Shown piece by piece: positions 40,887-48,333 of a stretch of DNA of 61,652 nucleotides. The notes under the pieces are model-generated. The model made no database searches. It saw nothing but the letters and a program-made list of their open reading frames with translations, and was not told the origin of the DNA. Source of the DNA: Clostridiaceae bacterium (GTDB lineage Bacteria > Bacillota > Clostridia > Oscillospirales > Acutalibacteraceae); NCBI GenBank assembly GCA_021769555.1, contig JAETSR010000014.1, forward strand, positions 1 to 61,652, written 5' to 3'. Each line of letters opens with the position of its first letter. Position 1 is the first letter of the stretch. Both the position numbers and the translations under genes were made by a program.

Positions 40887-43232
40887 TCACTGCACCACAA
40901 GGACCAGCGCCGTTACATCGTCCTCATGCCCGTCGCTCCGGCGCTTTCTGGCCTCGTCGGTTATCCTCTGGGCCAAAAGGTTCGGGTTCTCCTCCTCGTC
41001 CCAGGCCATCACAAGGTCTATCAGCCACTCGCTTCCCGCGGCCACAACGCCGTCGGAGACCATCACTATAATGTCCCCCACGTCCAGCTCCCTCTCGGTC
41101 CCGGCGAACTCCACCCCCGGCATAATGCCCACAGGCACGCTGGAGGCCTCTATAAGCTCGCTGTGCCTGCCCTTTCTCAGCACGGTGCAGGCCGCCCCCG
41201 CCTTGAGGAACTCGGTTTTGCCCGAGAACAGGTCTATGCAGGCCACGTCCATAGTCGCCAGGGATTCGTCCCCGGACTTCGCTATAAGCGCGGAATTTAC
41301 AGTCTCGAGCATACTGTCAAAGCCTATGCCAGCTTTTAAAAGGCTCTCAGCCATGGCGGAGGTCATGGCCCCATCCACAGCGGCGCGGCCCCCTGTGCCC
41401 ATGCCGTCGCTGAGCACGGCTATGAGACGCCCGCAGCCGTCGTAGAACACGTTGGTGCTGTCCCCGCAGAAGGCCCCTCCCCCGGCGCAGTACTGGGAGA
41501 AGCCCCGGCCTATCTGCAGCTGTGGCCGCTGGCACATCTGCAGCCTGCACCTGTCATCGGCGCTGCTGACGCAGGGGGGCGCGAACACCCTGCCGCAGGC
41601 CTCGGAGACCTCCCTTGTGAAGGCGGCCCGGTTAAGCCTTCTCTGCCGCTCCCTGCTTATCTCAGCCTCGACTGTCATGCGCCCGAACCTGTCCACCCGG
41701 CAGCAGACCTCAAGGGGCATTACCCCGCTCTCCCTGAGGATGGCGGCGACCCTTCCCGCCGCTTCCTCGTCGAAGCGCTGGTACATGGAGAACTCCCCTG
41801 CCATCTCCTCCAATATCCCCGCCGTGGTGTGGAAATGCCCTTCCACCACCTCCCGCACCTGGGCGGCCCTCAGCTCCGCGGCCTCCTTCATTAAATAGCG
41901 GGCGTAGTTCTTGTTTATCTCGTCCCGCATTTCCCCCACCCGGCAGCAGCGCCCGGAGAACTCCTTGGTGAAGTCGCTGGTCTCAAGGCGCTCCTTCTCC
42001 TTTAAGGGCCTGTAGAGCTGGGCGAAGTTGTCCAGGGTCTGGTCCTTATACTTCCTCCAGCAGACCCCGCTCATGCCGCACCCGGCGCATATGGTCTCGG
42101 TGGACTTGTTATAGACCCCCTGTAAGTTAGGCGCGCATACCACGCTGAGCTTTTTCGATATCTCGTCCACAGAGTCAGAAACGCTCAAAAGGGCCTGGGC
42201 CGCGTATCTCAGTCGCATGACAATATTGCCCCTCAGGGCCCCTCCTGAGAGGGTATCCGGCCTCACGCCAAAGAGCTCCCCCAGCCGCCTGCTCCTGGGT
42301 ATGAGCATATAGGCCACTGTAGCCACGGCAACCTCGATGGACCCGGTGAATATCTGTGTGCCCCCGGCCCCCACCTGCAGCGAAGCCACCCCGTGGGAGA
42401 TTATAAACGCGGCCGCGGCGGCCACAGCTCCCATGGGCGCGAAGACTCCCGCCATGAGCCCACCCAGGCCGTAGGCCCCGGAGAGATAGGAGAGCCCGGC
42501 AGTGGCCATCCCCTGTATGGCCCCGGCGGCCACCCCCGCCACGGCTCCCCCGGCTATGCCCCCGGCCCGGGCGCAGCAGAGCACTAACAGCACCAGCAGT
42601 ATCCTGCCGACGGACACCCCCATAACGCTCACATCCGAAAAGGCCAGCAATACGACGCCCACGCTGACGGAGACCGCCGCTATGTCCCCTGTGTCGAACA
42701 CCGTCCTGTTCCTCGGGCCCTCCCTGTTCTCAAGCCCCGTCAGAATATTTGCCGTCCTTTTTAAGAAGAAGGCGCTCCCGGCCCCCAAAAAGGACTCCGC
42801 CACATACAGCGCCGCCGTATAGCTCACCGAGCCGTTTAGAAACACCATCGTCATGCCTGTGAGCAGCAGCGGCAGGAATGCCGCCGCCGGGGCGAAGAGC
42901 TGGTGGGAGTTCACAGTCTTCAGCTCCGAGAGCGCCCAGCGGATGGCCGTCACCGCAACCAGAGCCGCCGCGTATCTTGCGGGCACATACACCGGCGAGG
43001 GCAGCAGATACCCTAAAAACGCACCCATTGCCCCGGCCCAGAGCCCGCCCCTTGGCGCCGCCGCCACCGCCGCAATGCCGAAGGGGGCGTATTTGCCGAA
43101 CATCAGCCCCCTTGAGCATATTAGCCCCATTACAAAGCTCGCCGCCGCGGTCAGCGCCTTTCGCACAGGCTCCGTATGCAGCTGCTCCCCGATAGTTTCA
43201 ATCCACGCTCTTACCTTTACACGTTCCATCAT
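40887..43232 (-). CDS. spoIIE: Stage II sporulation protein E (SpoIIE)
   Basis: Membrane-bound PP2C phosphatase that dephosphorylates SpoIIAA and so activates sigma-F in the forespore; it also links to the polar septum. The 781-residue protein has about ten transmembrane helices in the first 330 residues, a central regulatory region (about 340-560) with CAGCGMSGVCWRKYKD, and a C-terminal PP2C domain with metal-binding Asp residues in LSDGMGTGGRA, MVSDGV and GHEDDVTAL. Tandem ATG codons open the gene after AGGTG. It is monocistronic and diverges from the aminotransferase gene. Confidence 0.97.
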   Translation of the reverse strand: MMERVKVRAWIETIGEQLHTEPVRKALTAAASFVMGLICSRGLMFGKYAPFGIAAVAAAPRGGLWAGAMGAFLGYLLPSPVYVPARYAAALVAVTAIRWALSELKTVNSHQLFAPAAAFLPLLLTGMTMVFLNGSVSYTAALYVAESFLGAGSAFFLKRTANILTGLENREGPRNRTVFDTGDIAAVSVSVGVVLLAFSDVSVMGVSVGRILLVLLVLCCARAGGIAGGAVAGVAAGAIQGMATAGLSYLSGAYGLGGLMAGVFAPMGAVAAAAAFIISHGVASLQVGAGGTQIFTGSIEVAVATVAYMLIPRSRRLGELFGVRPDTLSGGALRGNIVMRLRYAAQALLSVSDSVDEISKKLSVVCAPNLQGVYNKSTETICAGCGMSGVCWRKYKDQTLDNFAQLYRPLKEKERLETSDFTKEFSGRCCRVGEMRDEINKNYARYLMKEAAELRAAQVREVVEGHFHTTAGILEEMAGEFSMYQRFDEEAAGRVAAILRESGVMPLEVCCRVDRFGRMTVEAEISRERQRRLNRAAFTREVSEACGRVFAPPCVSSADDRCRLQMCQRPQLQIGRGFSQYCAGGGAFCGDSTNVFYDGCGRLIAVLSDGMGTGGRAAVDGAMTSAMAESLLKAGIGFDSMLETVNSALIAKSGDESLATMDVACIDLFSGKTEFLKAGAACTVLRKGRHSELIEASSVPVGIMPGVEFAGTERELDVGDIIVMVSDGVVAAGSEWLIDLVMAWDEEENPNLLAQRITDEARKRRSDGHEDDVTALVLVVQ

Positions 43233-43277
43233 TTTACACCTCGTCCTGCTTTTTGCGCATATGCATTATGTATAGTG

Positions 43278-43345
43278 ATTATGTTGACCCATCCATACGG
43301 GCCGTGCAAATATAATAGCGCATTTAAAGGAAAATATCTGTCGCA
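43278..43345 (-). promoter_or_regulatory. Candidate spoIIE promoter with long spacer
   Basis: On the minus strand TTGCAC (43304-43309) and CATAAT (43278-43283) are 20 nt apart. The Bacillus spoIIE promoter also has an overlong spacer (21 nt) and depends on Spo0A. A plus-strand TGTCGCA at 43339-43345 matches the 0A box TGTCGAA at six of seven bases. Both calls are tentative. Confidence 0.35.
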
Positions 43346-43414
43346 ACCACAACAGGGGTTTCTGGTATTTTATTGAGGATTATGTCAAGCAGGGTTTCTC
43401 CCTGTCCCTCACCG

Positions 43415-43443
43415 TTGACTTTTAACATATATTAGAATATAAT
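43415..43443 (+). promoter_or_regulatory. Promoter of the aminotransferase-trpS operon
   Basis: TTGACT (43415-43420), a 17-nt spacer and TATAAT (43438-43443) lie 41 nt before the ATG. The short leader leaves no room for a T-box, although trpS follows in the operon. Confidence 0.85.
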
Positions 43444-43484
43444 TAAGAAAAAACTTTACCAAGAGAAAAGCGAGGTCAAAAACC

Positions 43485-44669
43485 ATGGAATACCAATTCT
43501 CCGACCGGGTGAAATCCCTGAAGCCCTCGGCCATAAGGGAGATACTGAAAAACTCCTCGGCCCCGGGCATAATCCCCCTCTCCGCTGGCAATCCCGCCCC
43601 GGACGCCTTCCCCTATGAGGACATACGCAAAATATCCCAGAAGCTCCTTGAGGACACGCCCATTGAGGCCTTACAGTACAGCGTCACCGAGGGCTATACC
43701 CCCCTTCGGGAGCACCTGATGAAGTATATGGGCGAAAAGCATAATGTGGGCACGGACGGCGACGATATACTCATAACCAGCGGCGCCCAGCAGGTGATGG
43801 ACCTGCTCACCAAGACCTTATTAAATGAAGGGGACACCGTGCTTTGCGAGGCCCCAAGCTTTATCGGGTCCCTTAACACCTTCCGCTCCTATAGGGCGAA
43901 GCTTGCGGGCATACCCATGGAGGCCGACGGCATCAGCATTGAAGGCCTCGGGAAAGCCCTTGATACTGAGAAGAATATCAAGTACCTCTATACTATTCCG
44001 AATTTCCAGAACCCCTCCGGAATCACCATGAGCTATGAGAAGCGCAGAAGGGTCTATGAGCTCTGCCGGGACCATAACGTGCTTATATTGGAGGACAACC
44101 CCTACGGCGATTTGCGCTTTGCCGGGGAGGACATCCCCAGTATCAAGTCCATGGACGAGGCGGGAATAGTCATGTACGCCGGGAGCTTTTCCAAGGTGGT
44201 ATCCCCCGGCATGAGGGTGGGCTACGCCATAGGCCCGAGGGCGGTCATACAGAAGATGGTTGTCTGCAAGCAGGGCGAGGACGTCCACTCAAATATCTGG
44301 GCCCAGATTGTCTGCCACCGCTTCATGACCGAAACGGACTATGAGGCCCACTTGCAGCGCCTACGCGGGATATACCGCCGCAAGTCCTCTGTGCTTATAA
44401 AGGCCATGGAGGAGCATTTCGCGCCCCTTATCACCTGGAGCCCCTTTGAGGGGGGCCTGTTCGCCTGGTGCACTCTGCCTGACAGCATAGACATGCTGGA
44501 CTTTGTGAAGCGCGGCACAGAGCGCAAGGTCTGCGTGGTCCCGGGCACGGCTTTCCTCACAGACGAGAGCGGGCCCTGCCAGAGCTTCAGGATAAACTTC
44601 TCCACCCCCACGGATGAGCAGCTTTATGAGGGCGTGAAGATTTTGGGCGAGATTGGAAGAGAGATGTAA
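43485..44669 (+). CDS. PLP-dependent aminotransferase, class I/II
   Basis: A 394-residue fold-type I aminotransferase resembling the 2-aminoadipate/aromatic aminotransferase (LysN or MocR-related) group. Visible features are PLSAGNPAPDAFP, the substrate loop LQYSVTEGYTPLREHL, the cofactor Asn and Asp/Tyr in NFQNPSGITM and EDNPYGDLRF, the Schiff-base lysine in AGSFSKVVSPGMRVGY and the carboxylate-binding Arg in FRINFS. It probably transaminates a bulky amino acid with 2-oxoglutarate. Being ahead of trpS hints at aromatic substrates, which is inference. Confidence 0.93.
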   Translation: MEYQFSDRVKSLKPSAIREILKNSSAPGIIPLSAGNPAPDAFPYEDIRKISQKLLEDTPIEALQYSVTEGYTPLREHLMKYMGEKHNVGTDGDDILITSGAQQVMDLLTKTLLNEGDTVLCEAPSFIGSLNTFRSYRAKLAGIPMEADGISIEGLGKALDTEKNIKYLYTIPNFQNPSGITMSYEKRRRVYELCRDHNVLILEDNPYGDLRFAGEDIPSIKSMDEAGIVMYAGSFSKVVSPGMRVGYAIGPRAVIQKMVVCKQGEDVHSNIWAQIVCHRFMTETDYEAHLQRLRGIYRRKSSVLIKAMEEHFAPLITWSPFEGGLFAWCTLPDSIDMLDFVKRGTERKVCVVPGTAFLTDESGPCQSFRINFSTPTDEQLYEGVKILGEIGREM

Positions 44670-44704
44670 TCTATAAAAAATTATAGTATAAGGAGATATA
44701 ACCG

Positions 44705-45706
44705 ATGGAAAATCAAGATAAGAAGCGAATACTGAGCATGTACCAGTGCACCGGCACCTTCACCCTGGGCAACTACCTGGGGGCCCTCAGAAACCACATC
44801 AAGCTTCAGGACGAGGGCTACCAGTGCGTGTACGCCCTGGCGGACCTGCACGCCCTCACTGTGCGGCAGGTGCCCGCGGAGCTTAGAAAGTACACAAAGG
44901 AGGCCTACGCCTGGCTTTTAGCCATGGGCCTGGACACTGAGAAGACCGTATTCTTTATTCAGAGCCAGGTGCCCCAGCACTCACAGCTCGCGTGGCTTTT
45001 AAACTGCTACACCCAGTTCGGCGAGCTGTCGAGAATGACCCAGTTCAAGGATAAGTCCGCAAAGCACGCGGACAATATCAACGCCGGGCTCTTCACCTAC
45101 CCCTGCCTTATGGCCGCCGACATACTGTTATATCAGGCGGACTTCGTGCCCGTGGGCGCGGACCAGAAGCAGCACGTGGAGATAGCAAGAGACATCGCCG
45201 AGCGCTTCAACGGTATCTACGGCGACACCTTCACCGTCCCCGAGCCCCTTATCCCAAAGCACGGCGCTAGGGTCATGTCACTGCAGAACCCCACGAGCAA
45301 GATGTCAAAGTCCGACGAAAACCAGAACGGCAATATCTCCGTTCTGGACGACCCGGACACCATTATGCGCAAGTTCAAACGTGCTATAACCGACAGCGAG
45401 TCTGAGGTGCGCTTCGCCGAGGGCAAGGACGGGGTGAATAACCTGATGAACATCTACGCCGCCGTCACCGGCAAGACCATGGAGGAGATAGAGCGGGAGT
45501 TCGAGGGCAGGGGCTACGGCGACTTCAAGCCCGCCGTGGCCGAGGCCGTTATCTCCGAGCTTAGGCCCATACAGGAGCGCTATCATAAGCTCATCGCCGA
45601 CAAGGAGTTCTTGGAGAAGACCTACCGGGAGCAGGCGCCGAAGGCCGCTGCCATAGCCCAGCGCACACTCTCCAAGGTCATGCGCAAGGTGGGGCTGGTG
45701 AGCTGA
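44705..45706 (+). CDS. trpS: Tryptophan-tRNA ligase
   Basis: Class I aminoacyl-tRNA synthetase that charges tRNA-Trp, 333 aa. The HIGH-like motif is TGTFTLGNYLGAL and the KMSKS loop is SKMSKSDEN. Other family parts are CLMAADILLYQADFVPVGADQKQHVE in pieces and AVTGKTMEEIE. AAGGAG lies upstream of the ATG. It follows the aminotransferase by 35 nt; no T-box leader is present. Confidence 0.98.
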   Translation: MENQDKKRILSMYQCTGTFTLGNYLGALRNHIKLQDEGYQCVYALADLHALTVRQVPAELRKYTKEAYAWLLAMGLDTEKTVFFIQSQVPQHSQLAWLLNCYTQFGELSRMTQFKDKSAKHADNINAGLFTYPCLMAADILLYQADFVPVGADQKQHVEIARDIAERFNGIYGDTFTVPEPLIPKHGARVMSLQNPTSKMSKSDENQNGNISVLDDPDTIMRKFKRAITDSESEVRFAEGKDGVNNLMNIYAAVTGKTMEEIEREFEGRGYGDFKPAVAEAVISELRPIQERYHKLIADKEFLEKTYREQAPKAAAIAQRTLSKVMRKVGLVS

Positions 45707-45707
45707 T

Positions 45708-46445
45708 ATGCCCGGGCGCAGGCTTGAGCTTACGGACGAGCCCGGCTTTCAGCTTATATGCGGGGACCAGGGGGACGGCGTATACTCCATACGCCTGAGC
45801 CGTCCCTGCCACCCGGACTGGCGCATGGCCGCCGGAGATTTTCTCAGCTTCCATAAAGCTATGGGCATTTCCCATGAGCTGAAAATGAGCGGGCAGGACA
45901 CAGATGATATGCTGGACTATTATTCCGGGCACAGCTATAGCGACCCGTACCTCCGTCCCGGGGAGCCCGCCGTGCTGGTCCACAGCACTTTGGCTGAGAG
46001 CTGGGAGTCTATCCGCACGGAGGGCCGGCTTGAGAGCTGGAACATCCTCAGCGCCCGGGGAGCCCTCCCTGAGCGGGAGCCCATCGGCGCGGCCCTGGGG
46101 GACCCGGAGGATTTCAGGGACTATATCATGTTCGGAAGCGGTATTACCGGAGAGCTCATTGTCAGCTCAAAGCAGAAGGGGCGCATATGCACCGACCCGC
46201 AGGCCGGCTATTTTGCCGGGGCAAGGCTCTATTTCGACGCGGCCCTCATGGCCCGGGACGGCCTGCTCCTTCGGGACGGCTGCCACATAAAGGTCAGGGA
46301 CTGCCTGCCCCTTGAGCCCTATCTCATATGGGCCGCGGACTGGAAAGGGGCCGGGCTGAGTTCATCCATTTCTCAGCCTGAAACCTTCGCACAGCTTGCC
46401 GACAATGAATTTTCCCGCCGGCACAAAAAATATTCTTTGCAATAG
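45708..46445 (+). CDS. Unknown protein, faintly ADP-ribosyltransferase-like
   Basis: A 245-residue soluble protein I cannot assign firmly. The middle (about 85-110) reads AVLVHSTLAESWESIRTEGRLESWNIL, a strand-His-Ser/Thr-helix-Gly pattern like the NAD-binding start of DarT, Arr and RNA 2'-phosphotransferase proteins. A later GARLYFDAALMARDG and LPLEPYLIWA could supply the other strands. The first 80 residues are different and contain HPDWRMAAGDFLSFHK. It starts 1 nt after the trpS stop and ends 11 nt before sdaA, so it is in the same operon. A housekeeping role, rather than a toxin, is suggested by the absence of an antitoxin-like partner. Confidence 0.6.
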   Translation: MPGRRLELTDEPGFQLICGDQGDGVYSIRLSRPCHPDWRMAAGDFLSFHKAMGISHELKMSGQDTDDMLDYYSGHSYSDPYLRPGEPAVLVHSTLAESWESIRTEGRLESWNILSARGALPEREPIGAALGDPEDFRDYIMFGSGITGELIVSSKQKGRICTDPQAGYFAGARLYFDAALMARDGLLLRDGCHIKVRDCLPLEPYLIWAADWKGAGLSSSISQPETFAQLADNEFSRRHKKYSLQ

Positions 46446-46456
46446 GAGAGAACCGT

Positions 46457-47671
46457 ATGGAATCATTGAAAGAGCTCTACAGAATAGGCCGGGGCCCGTC
46501 CAGCTCCCACACCATGGGCCCGAGCTTCGCCGCCGAGCGCTTCCGGGCGGCCTTCCCGAAAGCCGACAGCTTCCAGGTTACCCTCTTCGGCTCCCTTGCA
46601 AAGACCGGCCGGGGGCACCTTACGGACGTTGCTGTGCGCGAGGCATTTGAGCCTCTGCCCGCGGTGATAATCTTCGACACGGATACCGAGGACCTCCCCC
46701 ACCCCAACACCATGACCTTGGAGGCCTTTGACAAGGGCGAGCGCCTGGGGCTCTGGCGGGTCATGAGCGTTGGCGGGGGAAAGATAGCTGTAGAGGACTC
46801 CGTCCTCGGGGCCAGGCCGGACGCTGACCCGCCTAAGGTGTACCCTCTTAATAAGTTCACAGACATAAAAAATTACTGCCGGGAGAAGGACATCTACCTC
46901 TGGCAGTATGTAGAGCAGTGCGAGGGCCCGGAGATATGGGATTACCTCTCCAACGTCTGGGAGACAATGAAGGAGGCCGTATACAGGGGCATACGCCGGG
47001 ACGGCGAGCTCTCCGGGGGCCTGGGCGTCCAGCGCAAGGCCATGTACCTCAACCGCCAGCGCCATATGGACGAGAGCAAGGAGACAAGGGAGAACCGGAA
47101 GGTCTGCGCATACGCCTTCGCCGTCAGCGAGGAGAACGCCGGCGGGGGGACTATAGTCACCGCCCCAACCTGCGGGGCCTGCGGGGTGCTCCCGGCAGTC
47201 ATGCTGTATAAGCAGGAGCAGCAGGGCTTTTCGGACAGGGATATGCTAAAGGGTCTGGCTGTGGCCGGGCTTATTGGAAACGTGATAAAGACCAACGCCT
47301 CTATTTCCGGAGCGGAGTGCGGCTGTCAGGCCGAGATTGGGAGCGCCTGCTCTATGGCCGCGGCAGGGCTTGCGGAGATTTATCATATGGATATGGACCA
47401 GATTGAGTATGCCGCCGAGGTTGCAATGGAGCACCATTTGGGGCTTACCTGCGACCCTATAGGAGGATTGGTGCAGATACCCTGTATTGAGCGCAATGCC
47501 GTTGCGGGCATGAGGGCGATAAATGCTTTGAGCCTGGCAAATTTTCTTACGTATACCAGGAAGATTAGCTTTGATATGGTGGTTAAGACTATGTATGAGA
47601 CTGGGCGGGATTTGTTTAGTAAGTACAGGGAGACCAGTGAGGGCGGGCTGGCTAAGGTTTATACGGAGTAG
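46457..47671 (+). CDS. sdaA: L-serine ammonia-lyase, iron-sulfur dependent, single chain
   Basis: Deaminates L-serine to pyruvate and ammonia using a [4Fe-4S] cluster. The protein (404 aa) combines the beta domain (N-terminal SSSHTMGPSFAAERF, about 15-30) with the alpha domain (about 165-404), which has APTCGACGVLPAV, SGAECGCQAEIGSACSMAAAG and LTCDPIGGLVQIPCIERNA; these hold the cluster cysteines. Tail residues TMYETGRDL fit. It ends the operon with the aminotransferase and trpS, and a two-hairpin repeat follows. Oxygen-labile enzymes of this type suit an anaerobe. Confidence 0.95.
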   Translation: MESLKELYRIGRGPSSSHTMGPSFAAERFRAAFPKADSFQVTLFGSLAKTGRGHLTDVAVREAFEPLPAVIIFDTDTEDLPHPNTMTLEAFDKGERLGLWRVMSVGGGKIAVEDSVLGARPDADPPKVYPLNKFTDIKNYCREKDIYLWQYVEQCEGPEIWDYLSNVWETMKEAVYRGIRRDGELSGGLGVQRKAMYLNRQRHMDESKETRENRKVCAYAFAVSEENAGGGTIVTAPTCGACGVLPAVMLYKQEQQGFSDRDMLKGLAVAGLIGNVIKTNASISGAECGCQAEIGSACSMAAAGLAEIYHMDMDQIEYAAEVAMEHHLGLTCDPIGGLVQIPCIERNAVAGMRAINALSLANFLTYTRKISFDMVVKTMYETGRDLFSKYRETSEGGLAKVYTE

Positions 47672-47691
47672 GGATTGCCTTTGGCATGACC

Positions 47692-47756
47692 CCGGGGCTC
47701 TGCCCCGGACCCCGCCGCCTTTGAAAAGGCGGGCGAAACTTTTTCTTGCTTCGCGC
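47692..47756 (+). repeat. Two-hairpin intergenic repeat, copy C
   Basis: Hairpin 1 is CCGGGGC-TCT-GCCCCGG (47692-47708), then the joiner ACCCCG, then hairpin 2 CCGCCTTT/AAAGGCGG (47715-47722 with 47725-47732) and a tail ACTTTTTCTTGCTTCGCG. It begins 20 nt after the sdaA stop and is in the same orientation as copies A and B. Confidence 0.75.
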
Positions 47757-47758
47757 TT

Positions 47759-47784
47759 ACCTTTTTGCAGCCGCGTCAGTCTAA
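47759..47784 (+). promoter_or_regulatory. Possible ECF-type promoter of the sigma factor gene
   Basis: TTACC ending at 47761, a 17-nt spacer and GTCTAAT at 47779-47785 resemble the AAC/GTC layout of ECF promoters, 24 nt before the sigma factor ATG. Autoregulation is common for ECF sigma factors. The -35 match is poor, so this is tentative. Confidence 0.3.
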
Positions 47785-47808
47785 TGAGTAAATGGGGGTG
47801 GTGTACAC

Positions 47809-48333
47809 ATGGACCGGCTGGTGCGTAAAGCACAATCCGGCGATAAGGCTGCTTTTGTCCGTCTCATCGAGGACAACCAGCTCTCCATGTACCGCGCAGC
47901 AAAGGCCATCCTCCACCAGGAGGCCGACGTTGAGGACGCCGTGCAGGAGGCTATCTGCCGTTCATTCGACAAGCTCTGCACCCTTCGCCAGCCTAAGTTC
48001 TTCAAGACATGGCTGACCCGCATTGTCATAAACTGCTGCTACGATATTCTCCGGCAGCAAAAGGGGCTTTACCCCCTGGATGTCCTCCCAGAGGAGCCCA
48101 GGGAGGAGGATATGGATACGCCCCTGGATATTCAGGCGGCTTTAAAGAGCCTGAGCGAGAACGACCGGCTGATACTTACTCTGTACTATCTCAACGACCT
48201 GCCGGTGAAGGAGATTGCAAAGCTTCTGTCCATCACGGAGGGCGCGGCAAAAATGCGGCTCTCCGCCGGGCGTAAGCATTTCAGGGAGAAACTTGAGCTG
48301 AGAGAGGAGGCGGGTCATAAATGGCTGAGATGA
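47809..48333 (+). CDS. ECF-family RNA polymerase sigma factor
   Basis: A 174-residue extracytoplasmic-function sigma factor. Region 2 (about 10-80) shows MYRAAKAILHQEADVEDAVQEA and FKTWLTRIVINCCYDI; region 4 (about 110-165) has SENDRLILTLYYLNDLPVKEIAKLLSITEGAAKMRLSAGR in which the helix-turn-helix lies. It resembles SigV/SigW-type factors of Clostridia. The start follows GGGGGTGG. The next gene overlaps its end by 13 nt and encodes the likely anti-sigma factor. Confidence 0.95.
   Translation: MDRLVRKAQSGDKAAFVRLIEDNQLSMYRAAKAILHQEADVEDAVQEAICRSFDKLCTLRQPKFFKTWLTRIVINCCYDILRQQKGLYPLDVLPEEPREEDMDTPLDIQAALKSLSENDRLILTLYYLNDLPVKEIAKLLSITEGAAKMRLSAGRKHFREKLELREEAGHKWLR

Noticed and set aside
44670-44704. 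T-box leader for trpS
   Set aside because: Only 35 nt precede trpS and the operon promoter leaves a leader of about 35 nt; no specifier loop or antiterminator can fit.
47733-47777. ECF promoter GAAAC...CGTC before the sigma factor gene
   Set aside because: The two elements are about 35 nt apart, twice the normal spacing, and the first belongs to repeat copy C.
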